Positions 46,722 to 55,659 of a stretch of 64,000 nucleotides of DNA are shown here, piece by piece. Made by a program: the position numbers and the translations under genes. Below the pieces are notes generated by a model. The model did not search any database. It was not told where the DNA came from and saw only the letters and a program-made list of their open reading frames with translations. The first letter of the stretch is position 1; each line of letters starts with the position of its first letter. The DNA lies in assembly GCF_001298445.1 (NCBI RefSeq), contig NZ_CP012036.1:5953525-6017524 (forward strand), given 5' to 3'. Origin of the DNA: Nostoc piscinale CENA21. GTDB taxonomy: Bacteria; Cyanobacteriota; Cyanobacteriia; Cyanobacteriales; Nostocaceae.

Positions 46722-47327
46722 TCAATATTTTGCGGAATGGTCGATGAGTGCGAGCCAGAGACGGCGGTGTCCACCAGGGGCGCTGTAAAACAATAAGTTT
46801 ACAAGCAATTTAAGTGCTAGGTGGGTGAGTAATTCCGTTGAAATTTGGTCATCCTCTTCCATTCGCTCTTGGTAGGTGTTGCAAAAAGCATCAATGTAAT
46901 CTCCAAGTAAAGCAGCCTGATGAGGTTCCCGGTTATTTTCCGCCATTTGCTCTAGTAACCCAACAGCACGACGAATTAATTCTTGGTGCTGTTTGGCGAG
47001 ATAGCAGATGATTAGAACAAGCGATCGCGCTTCTTCAACATCTAGCTTTTTTCGCCCTCCTTGACCTTTGCGTAGGGGATTTGACTGCCGTAGCCGCCAT
47101 AAAGCTACGCGGTCTGGCACTCTTGACTCTAAATTTAGGTTAACTGCCGCCGAGAGCATAGCCTCAGAACCAATCCCAGTTAAGGTTTCTAGCGCCAACA
47201 GTACCAAGTCCAACTGAGTTTTGATATTGTCCCATTGAACTGTGTCTGGGGTTGGAAGCTTAATTAACTCCTCCCACTGAGAATTGGGTGTGGCTGAGTC
47301 GGCGGCCGAGTGCATAACTTTTAGCAT
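46722..47327 (-). CDS. DUF3038 family protein
   Basis: Cyanobacteria-specific DUF3038; ILPTP-like start (LIKLPTPDTVQWDNIKTQLDLVLLALETLTGIGSEAML) and the all-helical remainder with QNG-rich LRKGQGGRKKLD loop are characteristic. 201 residues, no signal or membrane segment. It precedes DUF4335; the two genes are linked in many cyanobacteria, so the products likely interact. Confidence 0.88.
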   Translation of the reverse strand: MLKVMHSAADSATPNSQWEELIKLPTPDTVQWDNIKTQLDLVLLALETLTGIGSEAMLSAAVNLNLESRVPDRVALWRLRQSNPLRKGQGGRKKLDVEEARSLVLIICYLAKQHQELIRRAVGLLEQMAENNREPHQAALLGDYIDAFCNTYQERMEEDDQISTELLTHLALKLLVNLLFYSAPGGHRRLWLALIDHSAKY

Positions 47328-47610
47328 AGGTGATCGGGCTGGTAGGGGCTGGTGCTGTTACCTATTTTGAAACCAGACTCTCTAAGATTTAAGTTGGTTT
47401 CCCATACATAAATTTTGGCTGGAACTAGCTTCTAGCTGGTTGAACTTTGGTAAACAGCAGTTGTCACTGTCTTACTCTACAAGATGAAAATTTATTTTCC
47501 ATACACTTAGCAGAGGAGAAAATGATCTACCTAAGTAAAAGTTTTTCTAGCCTCAACCACTGCTTCCGTATGAAGTATAAATCAATAATTGATGGCTCTG
47601 TGATGAATAA

Positions 47611-48102
47611 TTACAACTGAAACGATGCTGTTAAAGCTACAGCCAGCGCATCTGCGGCATCGTCTGGTCTTGGAATTTTATCTAAATTCAACTCTCGCGC
47701 CACTGCGGCTTGCACATCAGATTTATCTGCATTGCCATAGCCTGTTAAAGCTTGTTTAATTTGTGCCGGGGTAAATTCTACATAAGGCAAACGATGTTGT
47801 CCCAAAACTAACATGACAACACCACGAGCTTGTGCTACAAGAATAGTGCTTGACATACGATAGAAGAACAGCTTTTCGATCGCAACCAAGTCTGGTTGCA
47901 ATTCACTAATCAGGGTGTGTAAATCATCAAACAAGGTACACAGGCGCTGTGCCATTTCTGCATCTGCCGAGGTAGTAATTACCCCAAAGTCAAGCATATC
48001 TACTGTTGCGTCTTGTACTTTGCTAGAGCTTTGTTTGCAAGTAATTGCGCCAAATCCTAAAATGGCTAATCCAGGATCTAAACCTAAAATTCGTTTTTCC
48101 AT
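47611..48102 (-). CDS. ruvC: Crossover junction endodeoxyribonuclease RuvC
   Basis: Resolves Holliday junctions as a dimer. Catalytic acidic residues are in place: LGLDPGLAILGFG (Asp), AIEKLFFYR (Glu), and RPDDAADALAVAL (Asp pair). The motif FTPAQIKQALTGYGNADKSDVQ is diagnostic. About 163 residues. ATG at 48102 (MEKRILGLDPG) is used; a more upstream in-frame ATG would add 17 poorly conserved residues. Confidence 0.94.
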   Translation of the reverse strand: MEKRILGLDPGLAILGFGAITCKQSSSKVQDATVDMLDFGVITTSADAEMAQRLCTLFDDLHTLISELQPDLVAIEKLFFYRMSSTILVAQARGVVMLVLGQHRLPYVEFTPAQIKQALTGYGNADKSDVQAAVARELNLDKIPRPDDAADALAVALTASFQL

Positions 48103-48377
48103 TAAACTAACTTTGACCAAGCCAGGGTATTGTTTTACTGGGAAGACTGGCAACTTTGATGACTGGTTTTCTAGCTGTAGTTAGAGAGGTTAGGACATTT
48201 GGAAAGCATGAATGTTAGGCATAGTAATACTTTTACCTCCTGCCTGGATTTTGCCTCCTGTCTTCTGTTATCAGTCTCAAAGCACTGAAATACTTAATAA
48301 TGACACACTTGGTGTTAAAACCAGGGAGTGTAGATTTTCTTTTATTCATTCGTTTGTAGCACTGCTTTCAATCAGGT

Positions 48378-49748
48378 ATGTCAATTGGTTTTCTCAGACA
48401 AGCCCTCAACGCCCTGCAACAGCAGTCGCGCAGCCGCACATCTCATCGGGTTAACCAGTGGTTTAAGTGGTTATCTCCAGGACTGTCAGTAAAACGCTGG
48501 TTACTTATTAGCGTTGGCGGTGTATTTTTGGCGAGTTTGGGGTTAGCTATATGGGTGAAGTTGACCCCGATTTTTTGGCTGTTGGAGTTGTTGAGGAGTT
48601 TTCTGGGAGTAATTACCAACATCCTACCCAACTATATCAGCGGCCCTTTAGTGCTGCTGTGCGGCTTACTTTTGCTACTTTGGGGACAAACTCGCACCGT
48701 GGGTTCCATTACTGCGGCTTTCAAACAACAAGGTGAAACAGAACTCATTGATGTTTTGTTAGCCCATCGCCGCTTGTATCGCGGGCCGAAAATTGTGGTC
48801 ATTGGTGGTGGTACCGGACTTTCGACTTTGCTGCGGGGACTGAAAACTTATAGTGCTAATATTAGTGCGATCGTCACGGTGGCTGATGATGGCGGGTCTT
48901 CTGGGCGGTTGCGTCAAGAATTTGGTGTGCTACCACCAGGAGATATTCGCAATTGTTTAGCAGCATTAGCCGATGAAGAAAAACTTTTAACAGAATTGTT
49001 TCAATACCGCTTTCGGGCTGGCGATGGCTTGACTGGTCATAGTTTTGGTAACTTATTCTTAACCGCTATGAGTGATATCACTGGTGATTTAGAACGCGCT
49101 GTGGCAGCGAGTTCTAAAGTCTTGGCGGTGCGGGGACAAGTTTTACCAGCAACTCTGACTGATGTGCGCCTGTGGGCAGAATTAGCCGACGGCCGCCGCA
49201 TCGAAGGAGAATCTAATATTCCGAAAGCTGGTGGTAAAATTGTCAGAATTGGTTGCACACCCGCTAATCCACTAGCCTTACCCGCAGCGATTAAAGCGAT
49301 TAAAGAAGCTGACTATATTATTATTGGGCCGGGTAGTCTGTATACCAGCTTGATTCCTAATTTACTAGTACCAGAAATTGCCAATGCGATCGCCGCCTCC
49401 AAAGCCCCTCGCATCTACGTTTGTAATATTATGACCCAACCAGGAGAAACCGAGGGCTATACTGTTGCTGACCATATCAAAGCTATTGATGCAGCCTGTG
49501 GTCAAAGGCGATTATTTGATGCTGTCATGGTACACAAAAAATCTCCTTCTCCCCAGTCGCTCATTCGTTATGCCCAACAAAATTCTCATCCAGTTTTCCT
49601 CGACAGAGAAGATGTATCGTTACTAGGGCGACGAGTTGTTTTAGCTAATGTATTGTATGAAGATGAAACTGGTGTTATCCGTCACAATCCCCAAAAACTC
49701 GCAAAAGTCTTGTTGCGGTGGTACAGTGGCGCTCATCATGGAAAGTGA
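48378..49748 (+). CDS. YvcK/gluconeogenesis factor family protein
   Basis: Two or three N-terminal transmembrane helices (WLLISVGGVFLASLGLAIWV and PLVLLCGLLLLLWG) precede a soluble CofD-like domain: VVIGGGTGLSTLLRGLK, TVADDGGSSGRLR, ALADEEKLLTELFQYRF, GHSFGNLFLTAM and GPGSLYTSLIPNLLV. YvcK proteins bind UDP-GlcNAc and affect carbon metabolism and cell shape in Bacillus. The membrane extension is typical of cyanobacteria. 456 residues. A repeat hairpin follows before tsaE. Confidence 0.9.
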   Translation: MSIGFLRQALNALQQQSRSRTSHRVNQWFKWLSPGLSVKRWLLISVGGVFLASLGLAIWVKLTPIFWLLELLRSFLGVITNILPNYISGPLVLLCGLLLLLWGQTRTVGSITAAFKQQGETELIDVLLAHRRLYRGPKIVVIGGGTGLSTLLRGLKTYSANISAIVTVADDGGSSGRLRQEFGVLPPGDIRNCLAALADEEKLLTELFQYRFRAGDGLTGHSFGNLFLTAMSDITGDLERAVAASSKVLAVRGQVLPATLTDVRLWAELADGRRIEGESNIPKAGGKIVRIGCTPANPLALPAAIKAIKEADYIIIGPGSLYTSLIPNLLVPEIANAIAASKAPRIYVCNIMTQPGETEGYTVADHIKAIDAACGQRRLFDAVMVHKKSPSPQSLIRYAQQNSHPVFLDREDVSLLGRRVVLANVLYEDETGVIRHNPQKLAKVLLRWYSGAHHGK

Positions 49749-49750
49749 GA

Positions 49751-49787
49751 ATTAGTCATTAGTCATGTGTATACACTAATGACTAAT
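49751..49787. repeat. ATTAGTCATTAGT inverted-repeat element
   Basis: ATTAGTCATTAGT (49751-49763) and ACTAATGACTAAT (49775-49787) form a perfect 13-base stem around an 11-base loop, followed by further GACTAATGACC units up to tsaE. The family of GTCATTAGTCATTAGTC repeats is frequent in Nostocales. It may act as a transcript end between yvcK and tsaE. Confidence 0.65.
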
Positions 49788-49809
49788 GACCAATGACTAA
49801 TGACCAATA

Positions 49810-50265
49810 ATGAAAATTTCTCTTGCAGATGTCCAAGCGACCCTCAATTTAGGTATCAAACTAGGTCAAACTTTAACTCCCGGCACTGTCATTTTACTAG
49901 AAGGCGACTTAGGTGCAGGTAAAACTACCTTGGTGCAAGGCATTGGTCAAGGTTTAGGAATTACTGAATCAATTGTCAGCCCCACTTTTACTTTGATTAA
50001 TGAATACACTCAAGGGCGCATACCCCTTTATCACCTCGACTTATATCGCTTAGAACCATCAGAAGTAGCAGGTTTAAACTTAGAAAGCTATTGGGAAGGA
50101 ATTGAAATAGAACCTGGAATTGTAGCGATAGAGTGGGCAGAGAGAATGCCTTACCAGCCAGAGCATTATCTGTGTGTCCGTTTAAGCTATGGCGACAATG
50201 GTAATCGGCAAGCCGATATTACAGGATTACATTGCAACATTAGCGAATTAATTGCTAAAATCTAA
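49810..50265 (+). CDS. tsaE: tRNA threonylcarbamoyladenosine biosynthesis ATPase TsaE
   Basis: P-loop protein needed for the t6A modification of ANN-decoding tRNAs with TsaB, TsaC and TsaD. Walker A LEGDLGAGKTTLVQGIGQGL, the switch-like SPTFTLINEYTQG, LYHLDLYRLEPSE and Walker B-like VAIEWAERMP are in the standard order. 151 residues, normal. The start ATG at 49810 follows a TAATGACCAATA spacer with weak ribosome-binding sequence. Confidence 0.92.
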   Translation: MKISLADVQATLNLGIKLGQTLTPGTVILLEGDLGAGKTTLVQGIGQGLGITESIVSPTFTLINEYTQGRIPLYHLDLYRLEPSEVAGLNLESYWEGIEIEPGIVAIEWAERMPYQPEHYLCVRLSYGDNGNRQADITGLHCNISELIAKI

Positions 50266-50385
50266 ATCAATTATTTAGATTTGTAGACTAGACTATACGA
50301 TCAGTCCTGATTATGCAGCATCAAAGCAAAAAAAAAAAATTGGGTAGGCAAAAGTTGTGTAGAGAATCCCACTCAAAAGAAGTTT

Positions 50386-50406
50386 GAGCGGCAAAATTTG
50401 CCGCTC
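50386..50406. repeat. Perfect 21-base palindrome
   Basis: GAGCGGCAAA and TTTGCCGCTC flank one central base. No T-tract follows, so it is unlikely to be a plain intrinsic terminator for tsaE; it could be a binding site or RNA hairpin about 120 bases after the tsaE stop. Confidence 0.5.
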
Positions 50407-51476
50407 AGAATTCATAATTCATTGCTGTAGGTTGTGAGAGAATTTTCTGGATGCGGTTCTACATAAATGAACTACAAGGACAACTGTCCAATCCAAAATT
50501 AGCCTCACATCATGATGAGATGACAAAAATGTATTGATAGCCGAGGAGGAATTGTACACTCGTTCTATCTACCACTACCACGTTCATCGAAGAAATTGAC
50601 TAACATTGCTGCCTTCATTATTCAAAAATCAATGGAATACTGTGCAATAAGGGTTTGTCCTTGATTGACATTTACTAGCGTCTGCATTTAGCTAATTTTT
50701 GGTGTATGCTCGCAGATGAGATTGCTGTAAGTGCCGATAAATCTTGAGTCAAAGCTTTTGAATGGAACAATCCTTTGGAGAGTGACATCTAGCAAACTAC
50801 CAGATTTTTGAGTGCGGACACTCAAGGGTAATTACATTCAAATAAGAAGTGACTTTAATTAGTTGTTTAGGGAATCATCTTGCTGAGAAGGCTCATTTGC
50901 AGATGAATTTTAGTTAGCCAGTCAGTACTGGGATGTATTACTTGTATTCTGTTTTTCTTCGTACCTGCCTTTGATTAACTAAGTAAATTGTTTCTTTTAG
51001 TGTGTTTAATTGGGATGCTAGTTTTTTGAGACTAACTCCGTTTTCTTTGCTAATTCTGGCTTTTGCTGTGCCAACTGCTGAGAAAACAATCAATCAGAAG
51101 TGTAAAAAATAGGTTTTAAGGTCGTCCAAATTAAGTGCATATAAAATTTATATATGTATAAAACTGAGTTTTCACAGAAATTTGCCCGTTTACTTAACCC
51201 TATTAATTCTCTTCTTTTTTTAGCGGAAAAATCCGGATAGTTGAACACAAAAGACTAGTTGAGAAAGGTTAAAAGATTTACGATCGCAGTAGTCATCCTG
51301 TCATCTATCCACTGACCTAGTATTCCCAACTTAAAAACAGAATCTGCAATCAAAAAGTAACTAATGATGAAGTTATGAGATAAATTAATTTGAATAAGTA
51401 TTCTTTAAAAGAAAATCTTATGCTCATACTGATATATCTTCCCAAAGCCCAAATATTTTTAACCAAGTACCATAGT

Positions 51477-51546
51477 ATTTATACGAGTTAAAATCGTATA
51501 AACACTCAACTTTTCGCTCCCAAATTTGGAAGCTAGTGTTTATACG
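51477..51546. ncRNA. Candidate structured RNA/hairpin element
   Basis: CGTATAAACACT (51495-51506) and AGTGTTTATACG (51535-51546) are exact complements; the 28-base loop contains a CCAAATTTGG palindrome. A third copy of the arm, TTTATACGA, lies at about 51479-51487 and could pair with the first arm instead, giving two mutually exclusive stems. Non-coding function is a guess from this geometry. Confidence 0.3.
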
Positions 51547-51655
51547 TAGTTGGGCTATTTAGAGTAGCAGGCAGGAGGCAGAAGCAAGGGGCAGGGGGCA
51601 GGAGGCAGGGGGAGAATCTTTAACTCAGCACTCAGCACTCCTCACTCCTGAATGT

Positions 51656-52978
51656 TTATGAAGAGAAAGTTAAAGCTTGACCACGCACGTCAGTATTAAC
51701 GCGATTTTGTTCATAGACAATTTGTCCACCCACAATTGTGATCACAGGCCAGCCTGTGAGGTTCCAACCTTCAAAGGGACTCCAACCACATTTAGTTAAC
51801 AAGTCTTCCCGGCGGACGGGACGGTAATTATCCAAGTCTACCAAGACTAAATCAGCATCATAACCAGGTGCGATCGCTCCTTTGTTGGGAATACGATATG
51901 CTTGCGCCACTGCATCAGACATCCAGTTGGCAACTTGCGCCACAGTACATTTGCCTTGCATTGCCGCAGTTAACATCAACGGTAAAGAAGTCTCCACACC
52001 GGGCATTCCCGAAGGTGTATTGGGATATTCTTGGGCTTTTTCAGCTAAGGTGTGGGGTGCATGGTCGGTGGCGATAAAATCAATCACACCATCCCGTAAC
52101 GCTTGCCAGAGAACTTCGTTATCGTGGGGCGATCGCAACGGTGGGTTCATTTGCGCTAAAGTGCCAATATCTTGATAAGCACTGCTATTTAATAACAAAT
52201 GTTGTGGTGTCACCTCAGCCGTCACCCAACTCGGTTTGTCTTGACGTAACAACTCAGCTTCTTCGGCTGTGGACATGTGTAAAATATGTAGCCGCCGCTG
52301 ATATTTTTTAGAAAGATTTAAGGCTTTTTGAGTGGCTAACAGCGCCGCTTGATTATCTTGGATTTGGGAGTGAATGGCTGGGTCATGAATCCCCGCAAAC
52401 TCTTGCCGCCGTTGGTTAATGCGTTCTTGGTCTTCAGCATGAACCGCAATTAAGCGATCGCCTTGGGCGAAAATTGTTTCCAGAACAGTATCTTGGTCAA
52501 CCAGTAACTGACCGTGCATCGACCCCATGAAAACCTTAATTCCCGGTGTTGGTTGGGCTGTGAGTAAATCTGGCAAAACTTCTGCGGTTGCACCAATAAA
52601 AAAGCCATAATTCACCACACACTTACTCGCCGCCCTCTGGAGTTTATCATCTAGTGCCGCTTGAGTAGTAGTTAGGGGGCGGGTATTGGGCATTTCTAAA
52701 AACGAAGTGACACCGCCCTTAGCGCAGGCACAACTGGCAGTAAATAAATCTTCTTTGTGTTCTAGTCCTGGTTCCCGAAAATGCACTTGCGGGTCGATAA
52801 CTCCTGGCAACAAAGTTAACCCTTGTGCGTCAATCTCTCTGGTGACAATGGTACCAGCAATCTCCGGTGCCACTTCTTGGATGAGGCGATCGCGCGTGAG
52901 TACATCCCCAATCATGAATTCACCATTGGGTAGGACAATGCGAGCGCGGCGAATTAATAAACTTTGTGAAGATGGCAT
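51656..52978 (-). CDS. pyrC: Dihydroorotase PyrC
   Basis: Zinc amidohydrolase closing carbamoyl-aspartate to dihydroorotate in pyrimidine synthesis. Metal motif DPQVHFREPGLEHKED, the Lys region is replaced in this subclass by the loop FMGSMHGQLLVDQ, then LHILHMSTAEEAEL, MNPPLRSPHD and the late Asp in FIATDHAPHTLAEKAQ. 440 residues, class I type. A GGTGCACCT-type terminal region is absent. Gene is alone, 245 bases before divergent lepB. Confidence 0.93.
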   Translation of the reverse strand: MPSSQSLLIRRARIVLPNGEFMIGDVLTRDRLIQEVAPEIAGTIVTREIDAQGLTLLPGVIDPQVHFREPGLEHKEDLFTASCACAKGGVTSFLEMPNTRPLTTTQAALDDKLQRAASKCVVNYGFFIGATAEVLPDLLTAQPTPGIKVFMGSMHGQLLVDQDTVLETIFAQGDRLIAVHAEDQERINQRRQEFAGIHDPAIHSQIQDNQAALLATQKALNLSKKYQRRLHILHMSTAEEAELLRQDKPSWVTAEVTPQHLLLNSSAYQDIGTLAQMNPPLRSPHDNEVLWQALRDGVIDFIATDHAPHTLAEKAQEYPNTPSGMPGVETSLPLMLTAAMQGKCTVAQVANWMSDAVAQAYRIPNKGAIAPGYDADLVLVDLDNYRPVRREDLLTKCGWSPFEGWNLTGWPVITIVGGQIVYEQNRVNTDVRGQALTFSS

Positions 52979-53223
52979 GGAGCTAAAAAAATTTTACTCA
53001 AGGAGTTATGTGTGACTGCAAATTTTGATTTTAGATTAAACTTGCTTGCCCTTTCTATGATCAATTTTTGCAGCTGATTCAAAAAAAGTTTATTTTTAAC
53101 TTATAAATCTGTCTGTAAAGATGCTAAAACTCACCTAGAGAACTTAATATTCTCGTTAAAATTAACAGATAGACTTTCCCTAACCTAGTTAATTCCTACA
53201 CTTTTCCTTACTTCAGTACTTTC

Positions 53224-53865
53224 ATGCAAAATCAAGTGTCTGATCAAAATTCTAATCAAAAACCCGATAATTCCTGGATTGCCGAGCTAGGTAGAACAGT
53301 TGTATTAAGTATCGTTCTTGCCCTGGGCATTCGTACTTTTGTTGCTGAAGCTCGCTGGATTCCTTCTGGTTCTATGGAACCAACTTTGCATGGGACTCAA
53401 AACCAGTGGGAAGCAGACAAGATTATTGTTGATAAGTTGAAGTATAAGTTTGCCAACCCCCAGCGGGGAGATATTGTGGTTTTTTCACCAACTGACGAAC
53501 TCAAACGCGAACAATATCAAGATGCGTTTATTAAACGTGTCATTGGTTTACCTGGAGAAACAGTAGAACTGCGTGATGGTAAAGTCTACATTAATAACAA
53601 ACCTCTGGATGAAGAAGCTTATTTAAGTTCTAGCCAGCGCACAGTGGTTGATGTTTGCACCTCTGGACAGCAACCAGCTTTCTTAGCTAAACCGCAGACA
53701 ATACCGCCAAATTCATACCTAGTGTTAGGTGATAACCGTAACAGCAGTTATGACAGTCGTTGTTGGGGTGTTGTACCCCGTGATAATATTATTGGTCGGG
53801 CTGTATTGCGCTTTTGGCCACTAAACCATGTTGGTGGCATTGATAAATCACCCTTGTACCCCTAG
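53224..53865 (+). CDS. lepB: Signal peptidase I LepB
   Basis: Cuts signal peptides at the outer face of the membrane. One N-terminal transmembrane helix (TVVLSIVLALGIRTFVAEA), catalytic Ser in IPSGSMEPTL, catalytic Lys in DAFIKRVIGLPGE, and the C-terminal box LVLGDNRNSSYDSRCWG. 213 residues, normal for cyanobacteria. Closely followed (15 bases) by the MOSC gene on the same strand, so they may share a transcript. Confidence 0.94.
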   Translation: MQNQVSDQNSNQKPDNSWIAELGRTVVLSIVLALGIRTFVAEARWIPSGSMEPTLHGTQNQWEADKIIVDKLKYKFANPQRGDIVVFSPTDELKREQYQDAFIKRVIGLPGETVELRDGKVYINNKPLDEEAYLSSSQRTVVDVCTSGQQPAFLAKPQTIPPNSYLVLGDNRNSSYDSRCWGVVPRDNIIGRAVLRFWPLNHVGGIDKSPLYP

Positions 53866-53880
53866 CCAAGTCATCTGGAA

Positions 53881-54678
53881 ATGCCGTACCTAGCCAAAAT
53901 CGTAATTTACCCAATGAAGTCACTCGATGGGGTAGAAGTGGCACAAGCCGAGGTTTTGTCTAGTGGCGCATTAAAAGGCGATCGCGAGTTCGCAATTTTT
54001 GATCCACAAGGTAAATTTGTCAATGGTAAGCGTCATCCCAAAATTCATTTACTGCGGGCGGATTATCCAAACCCATCTGGCAATCAAACGATCTCTCTGA
54101 AAATCCCTCACCAGAATTCACCATTGGTTTTTAATTTAAATACAGAGAGAGAAAAATTAACCGCCACTTTAAGTGATTTTTTTGGGTTTTCCCTTACCAT
54201 CGCTCAAAATTCACTGATGGGTTTTCCTGATGATACAGATTCTCCTGGCCCAACGGTAATTAGTACAGCAACTTTAAGAGAAGTTGCTTCGTGGTTTCCT
54301 GGTGTCACTGTCGATGAAATGCGTCGTCGGATACGTGCCAACATTGAAATCGCAGGCGTGCCACCCTTTTGGGAAGATAATTTATTTAGTGAACCAGATA
54401 AATTGGTAGCTTTTCGAGTGGGAAATGTGCGATTTTTTGGAGTCAACCCATGCCAGCGTTGTGTGGTACCAACAAGGCATCCTGACTCAGCAGCAGTTTA
54501 TCCAAATTTTCAAAAAATATTTATCCAAAAGCGACAAGTAACATTACCAAACTCTGTAAATTTATCACACTTTAATCATTTTTACCGCTTGAGTGTGAAT
54601 ACCAGATTACCAACATCAGAATCTGGAAAATTATTACAAATTGGTGATGAAATCGCAATAATTTCTGACATTAATTAA
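53881..54678 (+). CDS. MOSC domain protein with N-terminal beta-barrel
   Basis: N-terminal MOSC_N domain (ARIVIYPMKSLDGVEVAQAEV-like; here KIVIYPMKSLDGVEVAQAE), then a MOSC domain with PFWEDNLF and the sulfur-carrying Cys in GVNPCQRCVVPTRHPDSA. 265 residues, like the mARC/YcbX group. MOSC proteins handle sulfur or molybdenum-cofactor reactions such as N-hydroxylated compound reduction; the partner is not in the window. AUG 15 bases after lepB stop. Confidence 0.9.
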   Translation: MPYLAKIVIYPMKSLDGVEVAQAEVLSSGALKGDREFAIFDPQGKFVNGKRHPKIHLLRADYPNPSGNQTISLKIPHQNSPLVFNLNTEREKLTATLSDFFGFSLTIAQNSLMGFPDDTDSPGPTVISTATLREVASWFPGVTVDEMRRRIRANIEIAGVPPFWEDNLFSEPDKLVAFRVGNVRFFGVNPCQRCVVPTRHPDSAAVYPNFQKIFIQKRQVTLPNSVNLSHFNHFYRLSVNTRLPTSESGKLLQIGDEIAIISDIN

Positions 54679-55659
54679 TAAAATTTAAAATAGTTAACTT
54701 AAATTTTATTTATATAAATAATTGGATGACTGTTAAGCTATTATGCAATTGTGCTAGCAAAATTTGAATATTTATATTATCAGGTTTTTAGGTGCAAGTG
54801 CGAGACTTGTAAACTATCTACTGAAAATATCTAAATTCAACTTTGATCTCAGAGACTTGAGTAAACAAGTGTTCATCTATTTTTGATTTTGGCTAAATAG
54901 TAACTTTGATATATCACCAAGCTAGACTACAGTAAAGCCAAATTGACAGATGATTGCAATAGATGAATCGCTCAAAAAATTTACCAGTCAACCATGACAA
55001 AATCCAAAATCGCAAACTCCAAAATAGTCTAAACTATCCTGTCATCACAAAGTTTTCGGACTTAGTATGATCATGAAATTGCCTCTTCTATGTATGCGTA
55101 GAACTTGGCAAAAGTAAATCTTTATACTAAAAATAGTAATATCCTTTGTCGCTTTGAACGTAGCACATAGTAATAACCCGGAGCAAAATTATGTATCTGA
55201 AATTGCTTGAGTTATCCATAATGCGAGCTAGGGAAAAATCCAACAACCATGCTATCTAAACTTCAGATTGACCAATTGTTTCATCTCCTCATTATCAATG
55301 TTTATACCACAATACCCATGAGATTAGTTATAATTAAGACCTTTGTCTGGCAAATGAGAGCCATGATAAGTCTATTGGTTTATCTTTGATTGCAAAATAA
55401 AGTATAGCAATAATAAAACTGCTAGACCAGTGAGAAAACTCAGTATTACTGAATTCCCAGATGATTTTTGTGGAATAGGTAAGGTATCTATTTGAGCATA
55501 GCAGTTAAGTCATCTCACTCATGCCAGGCAGAAAATCAAATCTGCGCTCCCAAAGAAAAATATTTTAAGGATAAGATTACAATCAAATGTGCCGGGTTTT
55601 CAACGATTTAGCGAATAAATGTTTGAGAAAACTATGGAATTGACGAGAAGCAAGATGTA
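54679..55659. other. Intergenic region with interspersed repeats
   Basis: 981 bases before the REC-GGDEF-EAL gene. An AAAATCCAAAATCGCAAACTCC repeat is near 54999-55025. No coding frame, tRNA or strong hairpin was noticed. The 3' part presumably contains the promoter. Confidence 0.5.

Larger units (their letters stand above)
50266..51655. other. 1.4-kb non-coding region with hairpins and repeats
   Basis: The longest gene-free stretch. Contains an A12 tract (about 50328-50339), a perfect 21-base palindrome (50386-50406), a structured element (51477-51546, separate entry) and a CAGGAGGCAGGGGGCAG plus CTCAGCACTCAGCACTCC repeat block (about 51563-51650) before pyrC. Six-frame reading shows no long coding stretch. 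Decayed gene or non-coding RNA cannot be excluded. Confidence 0.5.

Noticed and set aside
50386..50406. tsaE terminator
   Set aside because: Perfect stem but no following T-tract and it is about 120 bases beyond the stop, so it is listed only as a palindrome.
51640..51654. Yfr1-like small RNA motif (ACTCCTCAC)
   Set aside because: It is part of the CTCAGCACTCAGCACT interspersed repeat and lacks the flanking stem-loops.
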